Program-made: the position numbers and the translations under genes
Part shown: positions 1-8,614 of the stretch, one piece after another
Layout of the letters: the number at the start of each line of letters is the position of its first letter
Numbering within the stretch: position 1 is the stretch's first letter
Notes under the pieces: model-generated
What the model was told of the DNA's origin: nothing
The model's input: the letters and a program-made list of their open reading frames with translations, nothing else
Databases searched by the model: none
Source of the DNA: Oryzomicrobium terrae
GTDB lineage: Bacteria > Pseudomonadota > Gammaproteobacteria > Burkholderiales > Rhodocyclaceae
DNA: 64,000 bases
NCBI RefSeq assembly: GCF_008274805.1
Contig: NZ_CP022579.1
Coordinates: 1,426,001 to 1,490,000, forward strand
Reading direction: 5' to 3'

Positions 1-1
1 C

Positions 2-1228
2 CTGTTCGCTACCCACATGCAGCGCAACTCGGTGCTCAACCGCCTGACCGGCAAGATGCCGGCCGGCACCGCCGGCGCCGAGGCCACGCTGCGCAAGCAG
101 ACCACCCAGCACATGCCCATCGTCCGCTGCCAGGACTTGAGCAAGGGCAAGGGCGACGAGGTGACCTTCCACCTGCTGAACCCCATCGGCGCCAAGCCCA
201 TCATGGGCTCGAAGTACGCCGAAGGCCGTGGCACTGGCATGTCGATCACCCAGGACCGCCTGCACGTCAATCAGGCCCGCTTCCCGCTGGACCTGGGAGA
301 CGCCATGAGCTCCATCCGCAGTCCGGTGGAGTTCCGCAAGCTGGGGCGCCCTGCTGCGCAGGATCTGATGGACCGCTATGTTGACCAGACCCTGCTGGTG
401 CACATGGCCGGTGACCGCGGATTTCACAACAACATCGAGTGGGTTGTTCCGACCGCGGCTGACCCCGATTTTGCCGAGATCATGGTGAACCGCGTCAAAG
501 CGCCGACCCGCAACCGGCATTTCGTCGCTGACGGCTCCGGTGTGGGGAAAGTGGTGGACAACGCTGGGGAACTGGATATCACGTCCTCCGACTTCTTCAA
601 GATGGACACGGTGGATTCCATGCGGACGGTTCTCGATCAGATCCCGCTCCCCCCGCCCATCGTGCAGTTCGAGGGTGACAAGGCCGCCACGGATTCGCCT
701 CTGCGCGTGTGGCTGTTGTCCCCGGCCCAGTACAACAAGTTCGCCGCCGATCCGGCATTCCGCCAGTTCCAGGCGTCTGCCATGGCCCGGGCCAACCAGG
801 CCAACCAGCATCCCCTGTTCCTGGGCGAGGCCGGTCTGTGGAACGGGTTCCTGCTGATCAAGATGCCCAAGCCCATCCGCTTTTACGCCGGTGATCCGAT
901 CAACTATTGCCCCAACCTGGATAACGAAACGGAATCCCAGGTTCGGGTGCCGGCCAGCTTCACGGACAAGTTCGCAATCGACCGCTCGATCATCCTTGGC
1001 GGCCAGGCGATTGCCGAAGCGCTGGCGGCGTCCGACAAGTCGGGCATTCCCTTCTTCTGGTCCGAGAAGGAACTGGACCACGGCGATAAGGTGGAGCTGC
1101 TGATCGGCTCTATCCGGGGCGTGTCGAAGGTCCGCTTTGAAGTGGATACGGGCATGGGCAAGGAAATCACCGATTACGGCGTCACCGTGCTGGATACCAC
1201 GGTACCCATCATCGGCGCCCGCAATTAA
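2..1228 (+). CDS. Major capsid protein, N4-gp56 family (5' partial)
   Basis: This is the main shell protein of the phage head. The reading frame is open to the left edge (LFATH precedes the first internal Met at 17) and the sequence around it, AMQRNSVLNRLTG-like, is internal to the family, so the true start lies upstream. About 408 codons are visible, close to the usual length of N4-gp56 (DUF4043-like) capsid proteins. Typical family features are the early stretch with RKQTTQHMPI, the GDEVTFHLLNP segment and the conserved RSPVEFRKLG region. It is followed by a strong hairpin and then the probable decoration gene. Family assignment is by recognition of sequence pattern; fold confirmation would need a profile search. 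Confidence 0.8.
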   Translation: MFATHMQRNSVLNRLTGKMPAGTAGAEATLRKQTTQHMPIVRCQDLSKGKGDEVTFHLLNPIGAKPIMGSKYAEGRGTGMSITQDRLHVNQARFPLDLGDAMSSIRSPVEFRKLGRPAAQDLMDRYVDQTLLVHMAGDRGFHNNIEWVVPTAADPDFAEIMVNRVKAPTRNRHFVADGSGVGKVVDNAGELDITSSDFFKMDTVDSMRTVLDQIPLPPPIVQFEGDKAATDSPLRVWLLSPAQYNKFAADPAFRQFQASAMARANQANQHPLFLGEAGLWNGFLLIKMPKPIRFYAGDPINYCPNLDNETESQVRVPASFTDKFAIDRSIILGGQAIAEALAASDKSGIPFFWSEKELDHGDKVELLIGSIRGVSKVRFEVDTGMGKEITDYGVTVLDTTVPIIGARN

Positions 1229-1233
1229 GAGAA

Positions 1234-1255
1234 GGGGCCGGTTCATTCCGGCCCC
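1234..1255 (+). terminator. Hairpin after capsid gene
   Basis: An 8-bp perfect GC stem (1234-1241 with 1248-1255) and a 6-base loop lie 6 bases after the capsid stop. There is no T-tract, so it may be a partial terminator or an mRNA-stabilising hairpin that sets the high level of capsid message. Confidence 0.5.
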
Positions 1256-1308
1256 TGCGCTATCTCGCTGACCCCCCCCCGAATTCGAAGTCTTTCTAGG
1301 AGGCCAAC

Positions 1309-1785
1309 ATGGCTACCGTCAAAGTGAATCAGTACCAGAGCCGCCAGTTCGGCGGCTTCTCCCCCTTCGGCAACGTCACCTCCCTGAGCTTTGCCCTGGC
1401 GACTGCCGCCAACGGCGGCGCGCTCAACGCCGACAATGCCACCCCCCTGGCTGTTGGCACCGTGGTGGAGCTTGGGTTGCTTCCCCCGGGCATGCGCCTG
1501 GAGGACGCCAGTTTGTTCGTCACCACGCCCATGACCGCCAGCGTGACCGGATCCCTGGGCTTCAAGTACGCCGACGGCGTGGACGATGCCGGCGTGCCGC
1601 AGGATGCGTCCTACTTCGGCGCCGGGATCGACCTGGCCGCCGCCGGACGCAAGCGCGCCACCGGTTCCAAGCTGGTGGTTCTGCCGAAGGCGGCCACCCT
1701 GACCCTGACCATTGCCGGCGCGGCCAACGCCAAGGCCAGCGACATCAAGGCCCTGGTCACCGGCGAGCTGACCGGCGCTCGCTAA
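1309..1785 (+). CDS. Phage structural protein, probable head decoration protein
   Basis: A 158-residue alanine/glycine-rich protein with no signal peptide or membrane segment. A very strong ribosome binding site, AGGAGG at 1298-1303, sits 5 bases before ATG 1309, as expected for an abundant virion protein. Its position directly after the major capsid gene, its small size and its beta-rich composition (repeated T/V/A strands near residues 35-60 and 110-155) fit a capsid decoration or stabilisation protein. I do not recognise a named family, so the role is inferred from position only. A minor tail or head-fibre protein is the alternative. Confidence 0.6.
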   Translation: MATVKVNQYQSRQFGGFSPFGNVTSLSFALATAANGGALNADNATPLAVGTVVELGLLPPGMRLEDASLFVTTPMTASVTGSLGFKYADGVDDAGVPQDASYFGAGIDLAAAGRKRATGSKLVVLPKAATLTLTIAGAANAKASDIKALVTGELTGAR

Positions 1786-1802
1786 CCGGCGCCTCACCGA
1801 CA

Positions 1803-1828
1803 GATAGGCCGGCCTCGGTCGGCCTATC
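1803..1828 (+). terminator. Hairpin after decoration gene
   Basis: A 9-bp perfect stem (1803-1811 with 1820-1828) with an 8-base loop lies 18 bases after the stop at 1785. Only a short pyrimidine stretch follows, so termination is probably partial. Confidence 0.45.
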
Positions 1829-1858
1829 CCTTCATACCCAATACCGGAGCTGGAGCCC

Positions 1859-2680
1859 ATGAAACGCGCACTGATCGCCGCGATCGCCCACACCATCAAC
1901 GCCGCCTACTGCGCTTCCCTGGGCGACGCCTCCCAACCCACCTGGGACGATGCGCCCGAGTGGCAGAAGAATTCCGCCCTGGCCGGCGTGGACATGCACA
2001 TCGCCAACCCCGACGCTACGCCCGAGCAGTCCCATGAATCCTGGCTGGCTCAGAAGTTGGCCGATGGCTGGCAGTACGGGCCCGAGAAGGACCCGGAGAA
2101 GAAACTGCACCCCTGCTGCGTTCCCTATGCTGACCTGCCGGTCGAGCAGAAGACCAAGGACTACCTGTTCCGCGCCACCGTCCATGCGCTCAAGGACATC
2201 CCGGACGCCGACGAGGCGGTGGCCCAAGCCCTGACCAAGCTCCCCATGGTGACCGGAACCGTCAAGGCTCAAGGCGAGCCCGACGGCTTGGACGCCGTGC
2301 GCTATATCGGCAAGCGCGACGAGTGGTTCGATCGTGTTTACAACTCCGGCTTGGTTTTCTTTCCCCGGCAGGTACGGCGTATCCCGCCCGAACTGGCTCG
2401 GAAACTTCTCAAGCACTCCGACCTGTTTGAGCCTGCAGGAGACGGGGAGGACTCTGGCGACACCGCCCAGGTGCTGGCCCAGGCCAAGGGCGAGCAGACC
2501 CAGAAATCCCGAGAGCTGGAAGAAATCCAGGCCCTTTACGACCAGGTGGATCGCATGGACAAGGCGGCCCTGGTCGAGTTCGCCAAGGTGAACTACCGTC
2601 AGGACCTGGATAAGCGCAAGAGCGCTGGGGCTCTGCAAACCCAGGTCAAGCAGATGATCGATCAATTCGGTGTCGTATGA
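1859..2680 (+). CDS. RyR-domain phage protein
   Basis: A 273-residue protein whose N-terminal part (about residues 4-112) matches the ryanodine-receptor RyR repeat domain: conserved SWLAQKL, GW at 70-71, YGPEKD at 73-78, KKLHP at 81-85, VPY at 88-90 and a following L-P-EQK turn. RyR domains in animals form part of calcium channels; in bacteria and phages their role is unknown. The C-terminal quarter is helical and charged (MDKAALVEFAKVNY), resembling the helix-extended-helix tails of phage head-completion proteins. The gene lies between the capsid/decoration genes and the adaptor gene and overlaps the latter by 4 bases (ATGA), so it is probably a virion or assembly protein. Confidence 0.7.
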   Translation: MKRALIAAIAHTINAAYCASLGDASQPTWDDAPEWQKNSALAGVDMHIANPDATPEQSHESWLAQKLADGWQYGPEKDPEKKLHPCCVPYADLPVEQKTKDYLFRATVHALKDIPDADEAVAQALTKLPMVTGTVKAQGEPDGLDAVRYIGKRDEWFDRVYNSGLVFFPRQVRRIPPELARKLLKHSDLFEPAGDGEDSGDTAQVLAQAKGEQTQKSRELEEIQALYDQVDRMDKAALVEFAKVNYRQDLDKRKSAGALQTQVKQMIDQFGVV

Positions 2681-3345
2681 CCCTGGCCGAGCTGATCGCC
2701 CGCTACCGGCTTGAGGCTAAGGACCAGGTGGCCCCGTTCTTCGTCAGCGATGACGAGGTGCGGGGCTTCCTGAACGAGGCCCAGCGGGAGGCGTGCATCC
2801 GCGCCCGGCTGATCCACGAGAACAGCAACACCAGCGTGTGCAACATCTCGGTCAGCGTAGGAAAGGGCACGTACAAGCACCACCCGGCGCTGTACGAGAT
2901 CACCCATAGCGGCTTCAAGTTGGCCGGTGAACCGGTGCGGCGGCCTGTTTCCCTGGTGTCCTCCGAATGGCTGGACGCCAATGTGCGTGACTGGCGCGAC
3001 GCTTCCGGGACGCCCATCTACGCCATCCAGAAGGACCGAGCGTTGCGCCTGGTGCCGACGCCTAGCGCGCCCGGAACGTTGCTGTTGGAGGGATTCCGCA
3101 CCCAGCTGGACGACCTGGAGGCCAAGGACGACGAGCCCGAGATCAACGCCATCCACCACCTGCACCTGGTTCAGTGGGTGCTGTTCCGGGCATTCAGCAT
3201 TCCCGATGCCGATATCTTCGACGGGAAGCGCGCCGCCGTGGCCGAGTCGGCCTTTACGGACTATTTCGGCCTACGCCCGGATGCGGACTTGCGGCGCAGC
3301 ACCCGGGAGGATGTCCCGCAGCACGTACAAGGGTTCTGGGTGTGA
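2677..3345 (+). CDS. Phage head-tail adaptor-like protein
   Basis: A 222-residue protein beginning MTLAELIARYR and continuing with a helical segment containing LNEAQREACIRARLI. This N-terminal helix pattern, in which one subunit's residues form an amphipathic stretch followed by beta strands and a C-terminal helix, is common in podovirus adaptor proteins that sit between portal and tail nozzle. Its start overlaps the previous stop (ATGA at 2677) and its own stop overlaps the next GTG start, so the genes are translationally coupled. The name is inferred from position and secondary-structure pattern, not from a decisive motif. Confidence 0.6.
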   Translation: MTLAELIARYRLEAKDQVAPFFVSDDEVRGFLNEAQREACIRARLIHENSNTSVCNISVSVGKGTYKHHPALYEITHSGFKLAGEPVRRPVSLVSSEWLDANVRDWRDASGTPIYAIQKDRALRLVPTPSAPGTLLLEGFRTQLDDLEAKDDEPEINAIHHLHLVQWVLFRAFSIPDADIFDGKRAAVAESAFTDYFGLRPDADLRRSTREDVPQHVQGFWV

Positions 3346-5012
3346 TCGACCCCATCAAGCTCGGCCCCTTCAAGGGCATCAACAACCGCCTGCCGGCAAC
3401 GCAACTCGTGGGCGAGGAGGGGGCGTTCTTGGCAGATGCGGTGAACGTGGATATCACGGCCGCCGGTACGCTGAAACGCCGGGCCGGGTTTGGCCTGATA
3501 ACCCCTCTGCCCGGGGCGCATTCCCTTTGGGGCGATGAGCAAGCCGCATTCGTGGCGGACGCGGACACCCTACACCGGATCGACCCGCTGACCCTGGCGC
3601 TGACCCCGTTGTTCACCGGGCTGGCCAGCGCTCGATTGTCCTACGCCCGCATCAACGACGACGTGGTGTGGACGGACGGGGACCGGGTGCGGCGCGTCAC
3701 CGCGGCCGGGCAGGATCGGGCCAACTGGCTTGATGCCCCCTCGACAGCACCCGTCCCCCTTCGGGTTCCTGGTGGTGGAAGCATCCCGGCTGGGCAATAC
3801 CGCTTCATGGTGGCCTGGGCCGAGGCCGACGGCGCCGAATCCCCGGGCACCTACCCTGTAGCCCTTGATGTTCAGGCCGGAGACGCCATCCAGCTCACCG
3901 GCCTGAGCACCGTTGCCCCGCCCGAGGCAGCAGTGCTCAACATCTTCATGACCGAACCGAACGGCGCCCAGTTCTACTTGGCTGCCTCGCTGCTGGTCTC
4001 CGTGCTGATGCCGGTCTTCGAACTGCGCGACTTGCCGGCGCTCTCCCGGGCGCCTACCTCCTGGCAACGCGCTACGCTGCCTGGCGGACAGATCATCCGT
4101 GGGTACAACGGTCGGGTGCTGGTGGCCCGGGGGGCCATGCTCTACTACACCGAGCCCTACCACCGTGGCCTGCTCGACCCGACCAAGGGCTACATCCCGT
4201 TCGACGCGGACATCACGCTCATGGAACCCTGCCAAAACGGGGTCTACGTGGCGGCCGGCGACACCACATGGTGGCTGCAGGGGGCCGATATCGCCCAGGC
4301 AGAGATGATGCCGGTATTGCCCTACGGGGCCGTGCTAGGCACTGGCTGCACCATGCCGAACAGCAACGACGTGTGGTGGTACTCGCCCAGGGGCATGGTG
4401 ATCGGATCCCAGGACGGCCTCGCCAAGAACGTGCAGGAGGCCAACGTGATTACGGGTGGCGCCGGCTATGGGGCGTCAGTGGTGCGGGAGCAGGGCGGAA
4501 TGCGGACCCTGATCACCTCCGTGTTCGATAGCGCTGCGGCTGTCGGCGGAGATCCCGTCACGACCTGGGCCTTTGCGCTGGAGACGGGAGCGACCGCCAG
4601 GTACGACAAATTCCGCTTGAACAGCTTCGCCAATATCCTCGGGAAGTGCTACGGGGCCACCGGTGACGGGGTCCACCTGCTGGAGGGCGATACCGACGCA
4701 GGGGCCGCCATCGAGGCGGTGGTGGACTTCGGGTCTTCCGACTTCGGCACATCTCGGCTCAAGAGCCTTGCCACGGCGTATCTGGGGGTACAGGCCACCG
4801 GTGACGTGGCGTTGCGGATCACGGTCAACGGAGCAGACCAGTACACCTACAAGACCCGGCGCACCGATGCCTTTACCCGAAGCCAGCGGGTCGATACTGG
4901 GCGCGGCCTACGGGCCAATTACCTGAAATTCGAACTGATCAACCCGGGCGGCGCAGATTTCGAACTGGATCGGCTGGAGCTGACGGCCATCCCGTTGTCG
5001 CGGAGGATCTGA
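3342..5012 (+). CDS. Phage tail/stabilisation-type structural protein
   Basis: A 556-residue protein. I choose GTG 3342, overlapping the preceding stop (GTGA), because similarity to phage proteins begins at VIDPIKLGPFKGINNRLP; an open frame upstream to 3174 lies inside the adaptor gene. The opening K-G-I-NNRLP followed by an A-VNVDI-TL-RR-GF stretch is typical of podovirus nozzle or packaged-DNA-stabilisation proteins, which build a beta-propeller around the tail tube. Repeated short strand patterns with W-DG and D-V motifs support a beta-propeller. The stop overlaps the next start (TGATG). The precise tail part is uncertain. Confidence 0.55.
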   Translation: MIDPIKLGPFKGINNRLPATQLVGEEGAFLADAVNVDITAAGTLKRRAGFGLITPLPGAHSLWGDEQAAFVADADTLHRIDPLTLALTPLFTGLASARLSYARINDDVVWTDGDRVRRVTAAGQDRANWLDAPSTAPVPLRVPGGGSIPAGQYRFMVAWAEADGAESPGTYPVALDVQAGDAIQLTGLSTVAPPEAAVLNIFMTEPNGAQFYLAASLLVSVLMPVFELRDLPALSRAPTSWQRATLPGGQIIRGYNGRVLVARGAMLYYTEPYHRGLLDPTKGYIPFDADITLMEPCQNGVYVAAGDTTWWLQGADIAQAEMMPVLPYGAVLGTGCTMPNSNDVWWYSPRGMVIGSQDGLAKNVQEANVITGGAGYGASVVREQGGMRTLITSVFDSAAAVGGDPVTTWAFALETGATARYDKFRLNSFANILGKCYGATGDGVHLLEGDTDAGAAIEAVVDFGSSDFGTSRLKSLATAYLGVQATGDVALRITVNGADQYTYKTRRTDAFTRSQRVDTGRGLRANYLKFELINPGGADFELDRLELTAIPLSRRI

Positions 5013-6952
5013 TGTCCTGGGACGACCTGTTTCCATCCCGATTCGGGGGGATCAACAAGGCCGAAGAGCGGTCGATGCTTGCGCCGATCGACACAACCGG
5101 GTTCAGGACGATTCAGCGAATCAACGCCGACGGCTCCACAACCCTGATTAAGACGCGGGGCGGGGCGATCAGCATCGTCCACGAGCGCATCGAGGCGGCC
5201 GTCGAAAGCATGCTGTGCTTCTTCTACTCCTGGGCCCTGTATTTGGGAGGCAACTACTCACCCACGCCGCAGGCTCCGACTTCGACCAGATCGAGCACGG
5301 TTAAACGGCTTGTGGTGGCAGATGGCGTCCTGGATTTCTGGCAGTCGAAAACAACCAGTATTACCGGTGTTGAGCGAGCCAAGTACGCCAAGGTGATCAC
5401 CTATGAAGGCCAGGACGTGGCGGAAATGTGGCACCCCGGGGGGAGAGACAACAATTTCTATTTTCCCGGAATTCTGGATGGTGGCACCTTCTATGCGGGT
5501 ACTACCATGCACGGGAAGATCAGCAGCCGGCTTTCGAATGTGAGCGGGCTGGATATCGTTACCGATGACGGGAGCACCTTCGCATTCCCGAATCTCCAGC
5601 ACATCTCGCTGCCCTACACCTACTTGGCCAAGCTCTCCAAGGATGGGCAGGCGCTGCCGGCCCCTGGGACCGTGCCAGGCCGCTCCGTGAAGCCCTATGC
5701 TGTCCTGTTCGGCGAAATGCGGTCGTATGACCTCCCATCTGGTCTTCGGCTCAACAACACGCAGCCATATGAAGCGGAAGACGGTGAGCGGTTCAGCATT
5801 ACCGTTAATGCCTATACCGGGACAACCGACCTAAGTTCCGTGACCAGTGGGGCGATCTCACTCAACATCCGGGCCGAAAGGACGCGGCCGAGGGCGAATT
5901 ACCCGGAAGGGGAGGGAATCCTCAACGTTTCCTTGCCCTTCTCGCGCTGGACCGACTCCCTTAATCGGTACTGCACCTGGCATGTGACCTCGTCCCCTGA
6001 CGGCAAGAAGGCGTGCGTCATCCTCTTCGGGATACCCACCAATCCAATGCCGGGTCCATCCCTGGACGTGCGCATGTCCCAGGAGGCCTTTGGAATCTGG
6101 GAGGTGACCTTTGCCGGAGGATCACGAACGGAACTCCCAACAGCCACGGTGAGAACGGTTTCCTCTGCCGCCGATTACTCCGATACGAAAAGTTGGGCGC
6201 CTGGGCTCTGCATTGGGTACTACGCCAACACCTGGTTGCCCAGCGCGTATTGGGATACGAACTACAACGCCTATGTTTCGTTGATGTGGACGGGGGGAGG
6301 AGGTGTGCGGCAGCCGGATGGAAGCTACCGATACAAGGCCGGCTACGTGTCGCCAGTAACCCCCAAGCAGATCCTGCTCGATGTTGGGCAACGCACCAGG
6401 CGCTATCCCGTTTTTGCCGGGTACGACGCCGCCAACAACCTACAGGTCATGACCTGCGAGTTGATCGATGCCGTTGAAGGAGACTCGACGCAGACAACGA
6501 ATTTCGACCAAGACCATACGTGCGAGTGGGTGGTATCGGCTGCCGGGGCCACGACCTGGATTAAGCGCCTCCCGGACCTGAGCTGGACCGTCAATTACGA
6601 GCGACGGGCATCGCGCACGATTCGCATCCTGAGAAACAACGAGAAGGTTGCTGAGCATGTTGATAGGTGGGGGGAGGTGGCCACAACCTGGTGGACCGCC
6701 ACGAGCCTTGGTTACGGCTGGGTCCTGCACGAGAACGAAGGCGTGGTTTGGGCAAACGAGCCAACCACAAAGCCCACCCTGATGGCCAGCAACAACGTAG
6801 TGCTGCTTGCCCACCGGGATGTGGTGACCCTGAATGGCCATCTTGTCTCCCTGCCTGCCGAACCGGCACGCGACAAAAAGAATCGCTTCTGGGTGTCCTG
6901 GCACCCCGTCACCGACCAATACACCACGGTTCCCGGCGAGACGTGGTGCTAG
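5012..6952 (+). CDS. Large phage structural protein, unknown family
   Basis: A 646-residue protein starting MSWDDLFPSRFGG, coupled to the preceding gene by a one-base overlap at 5012. It is rich in aromatic, Thr, Ser and Gly residues and has few long helices, so a beta-rich tail or spike fold is likely. No signal peptide; the hydrophobic stretch near residues 66-78 (MLCFFYSWALYLG) is short. Base composition is a little lower in GC than the neighbouring head genes, as often seen in host-specific tail parts. I do not recognise a family; the assignment to the virion rests on its place in the structural operon. Confidence 0.5.
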   Translation: MSWDDLFPSRFGGINKAEERSMLAPIDTTGFRTIQRINADGSTTLIKTRGGAISIVHERIEAAVESMLCFFYSWALYLGGNYSPTPQAPTSTRSSTVKRLVVADGVLDFWQSKTTSITGVERAKYAKVITYEGQDVAEMWHPGGRDNNFYFPGILDGGTFYAGTTMHGKISSRLSNVSGLDIVTDDGSTFAFPNLQHISLPYTYLAKLSKDGQALPAPGTVPGRSVKPYAVLFGEMRSYDLPSGLRLNNTQPYEAEDGERFSITVNAYTGTTDLSSVTSGAISLNIRAERTRPRANYPEGEGILNVSLPFSRWTDSLNRYCTWHVTSSPDGKKACVILFGIPTNPMPGPSLDVRMSQEAFGIWEVTFAGGSRTELPTATVRTVSSAADYSDTKSWAPGLCIGYYANTWLPSAYWDTNYNAYVSLMWTGGGGVRQPDGSYRYKAGYVSPVTPKQILLDVGQRTRRYPVFAGYDAANNLQVMTCELIDAVEGDSTQTTNFDQDHTCEWVVSAAGATTWIKRLPDLSWTVNYERRASRTIRILRNNEKVAEHVDRWGEVATTWWTATSLGYGWVLHENEGVVWANEPTTKPTLMASNNVVLLAHRDVVTLNGHLVSLPAEPARDKKNRFWVSWHPVTDQYTTVPGETWC

Positions 6953-6961
6953 GAGAGCTAA

Positions 6962-8011
6962 ATGAGTACCTTGATTCCTACCGTTACCATCCCCCTGCCT
7001 GCGGGCATCGACGCCAACCCGGCCAGCGCCTTCACGTCGGGGGCCCTCAAGAGCGTCATCGAGACCGCCTGGAATTCCGGGTCCGTGGTCGGCAACGTCT
7101 ACATGGACAAGATGGCCGCCATCAATGGCGCCGGCGGATACCTCGATACCGTAGGGACGCCCACGGTCTCTGCCGGGACGGTTGGGGCCCCGACCCTGAA
7201 CGAGCCCGCGGTGAACATCCCGAGCACCGTGGACACCAGCGGAATCTATGGGGAGTACAAGACCCAATATCTGGAACTGGTAGCCCTGCTGTCCGATAAA
7301 TACACGGCATTCCAGGCCAGCTATTTCCCCAACGACAGCGCCGACTACACGGCGGTGCAATCTTGGCTTGAGGCTGCGGTCGCAAACCCGAACGCCGGGG
7401 TACCCCTGGCCGTGCAGCAGCAGATGCTCGAAGACGACCGGGGCCGCATCCTGGCCGATGCCACCCGAGCGACCGAGGAGGTGCTGGGCAGCTTCGCCGC
7501 CAGGCGCTATCCGCTTCCCCCGGGAGCCGCCGCCACGGCCGTGCTGCAGATCCAGCAGAAAGCCCAGGATGGGATCGCCGAGAGCAGCCGGAAGATCGCC
7601 ATCATGTCGGTCGAGCAGATGAAGTTCGCCGTTGAGAAGTTGCTCAACTGCCGGCAGATGGCCATGACCAGCGCCATGGAGTACATCAAGGCCCTGGCCT
7701 CAGGCCCTGACATGGCCGGCCGGCTGGTGAACATCGGCTACGACGCTCAATCCAAGCTGATCTCGTCCGCATCGCAGTTCTACAACAGCCGGATTTCCGC
7801 CCAGGAGCTGGCCGCCAAGGTCAGCCAATTCAACGTTTCCACCGGCCTGGAAGCGGCAGCAAAGAATCAGGCAGCAGAGCTGTCCTTGGTGGAGCAACGG
7901 ATCAAGTCGCTGCTGTCCGAGGCCCAGGTTCTGGCAACGATCACCGCGAGCCTGTTCAACAACGTGCACGCCTCGGCGGGCACCGGCTACAACGCCAGCG
8001 TGGCCGCCTGA
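6962..8011 (+). CDS. Alpha-helical phage structural protein
   Basis: A 349-residue protein with ATG 6962, ten bases after the previous stop and preceded by GGAG. The first 90 residues are Thr/Val/Pro/Ala-rich and probably beta or extended; from about residue 95 on the sequence is almost entirely amphipathic helix with Ala, Gln, Glu and Lys (for example RGRILADATRATEEVLGSF and SSRKIAIMSVEQMKFAVEK), fitting a long coiled-coil assembly protein. It closes this structural block and is followed by a hairpin terminator. A tail-needle-like, internal or connector role is possible; I do not recognise the family. Confidence 0.5.
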   Translation: MSTLIPTVTIPLPAGIDANPASAFTSGALKSVIETAWNSGSVVGNVYMDKMAAINGAGGYLDTVGTPTVSAGTVGAPTLNEPAVNIPSTVDTSGIYGEYKTQYLELVALLSDKYTAFQASYFPNDSADYTAVQSWLEAAVANPNAGVPLAVQQQMLEDDRGRILADATRATEEVLGSFAARRYPLPPGAAATAVLQIQQKAQDGIAESSRKIAIMSVEQMKFAVEKLLNCRQMAMTSAMEYIKALASGPDMAGRLVNIGYDAQSKLISSASQFYNSRISAQELAAKVSQFNVSTGLEAAAKNQAAELSLVEQRIKSLLSEAQVLATITASLFNNVHASAGTGYNASVAA

Positions 8012-8031
8012 TCGCTACGGGGGCCACAAAA

Positions 8032-8052
8032 AAGCCCGCACGGGGCGGGCTT
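8032..8052. terminator. Intrinsic terminator between structural operon and micro-gene
   Basis: An 8-bp stem (8032-8039 with 8045-8052) and 5-base loop. Read on the minus strand it is followed by six T residues (the A-run at 8028-8033), so it terminates the small minus-strand gene at 8059-8124 best; read on plus it has only a weak CTT tail and can serve the structural operon ending at 8011. Confidence 0.7.
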
Positions 8053-8058
8053 CTTATC

Positions 8059-8124
8059 TCACCTTATCATTCGGCCTGTCGCCAGGATGATCAAGAAGAT
8101 GAGGAGAAGGGTGTAGTTATCCAT
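8059..8124 (-). CDS. Micro-gene: 21-residue single-span membrane peptide
   Basis: Translation from ATG at 8124 gives MDNYTLLLIFLIILATGRMIR, one hydrophobic segment of about 14 residues followed by a positively charged tail, the usual shape of small inner-membrane phage peptides. A perfect AGGAGG (complement of 8130-8135) lies 5 bases before the start, and an intrinsic terminator with a T-run follows the stop by a few bases. Strong ribosome site, hydrophobic peptide and terminator together make a real gene likely even though it is only 22 codons long. It is on the opposite strand from the virion genes. Function is unknown; holin-like, antiholin-like or superinfection-exclusion roles are possible. 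Confidence 0.55.
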   Translation of the reverse strand: MDNYTLLLIFLIILATGRMIR

Positions 8125-8251
8125 TGGGGCCTCCTTCCCACGCGCTGTAGGAAGGGGGGATGGGGATGACAACCGGTGGTGCATCAACAAAGTTCATGCG
8201 TGATCTTCCTCAGATAGGCGACCATTTTTCACTACGCTAGCAACTAGTATG

Positions 8252-8281
8252 TTGACTCTAGTGTCGTGAAACGTGGAGAAT
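8252..8281 (+). promoter_or_regulatory. Possible sigma70 promoter
   Basis: TTGACT at 8252-8257 and GAGAAT at 8276-8281 are separated by 18 bases. The -10 box is only a moderate match. It would start a transcript near 8288 that ends at the terminator at 8357-8392. Confidence 0.35.
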
Positions 8282-8286
8282 CGCCC

Positions 8287-8393
8287 TATAGAAAAACCAG
8301 CCAGGGTGTGCTTTGCGAGGGCCTCCCCTTAGCTGGGACTTTGAACGAACACTACGATCCCCATCACAGCGGAGCTGAGGTGGGGATTTTTTA
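8287..8393 (+). ncRNA. Candidate small RNA or orphan leader
   Basis: This 107-base stretch has no credible reading frame, starts just after a plausible promoter, can form a CCAGC/GCTGG stem (8297-8301 with 8332-8336), and ends in a strong intrinsic terminator: ATCCCCA at 8357-8363 pairs with 8381-8387, an inner CAGC/GCTG stem lies between, and a run of six T follows. A promoter, structure and terminator without an ORF suggest a short non-coding transcript. It could equally be the untranslated remnant of a lost gene. Confidence 0.35.
8357..8392 (+). terminator. Strong intrinsic terminator in the 8.0-8.6 kb gap
   Basis: A 7-bp outer stem (8357-8363/8381-8387), a 4-bp inner stem (8367-8370/8374-8377) and TTTTTTA immediately after. 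It faces plus and has no gene directly upstream. The rest of the interval 8394-8614 shows no gene; it must contain the promoter for the secreted protein at 8615. Confidence 0.7.
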
Positions 8394-8614
8394 TTGCGAG
8401 TCGTAGTGTCAGTTCAGTGATGAATCTACTACATGTAGTGCATGCTGCCCAAGTCTTGACTAAATACAGGATTTTCTCGCTGTGAAGTCGATCCGGTTAA
8501 AGAGCATTGCCCCTGTTAGCTTTCGGGCTGTTCCCTCCGGAAAATGAGGCCAACGTCAGACGATTACGACGGAGTGATGTGGTAGATTTCATGCCTTCTG
8601 AGTACGGGGTAGGC

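Noticed and set aside
3174-3341. Longer start for the 3342 structural gene
   Set aside because: The extension lies fully inside the preceding adaptor gene and has no family similarity.
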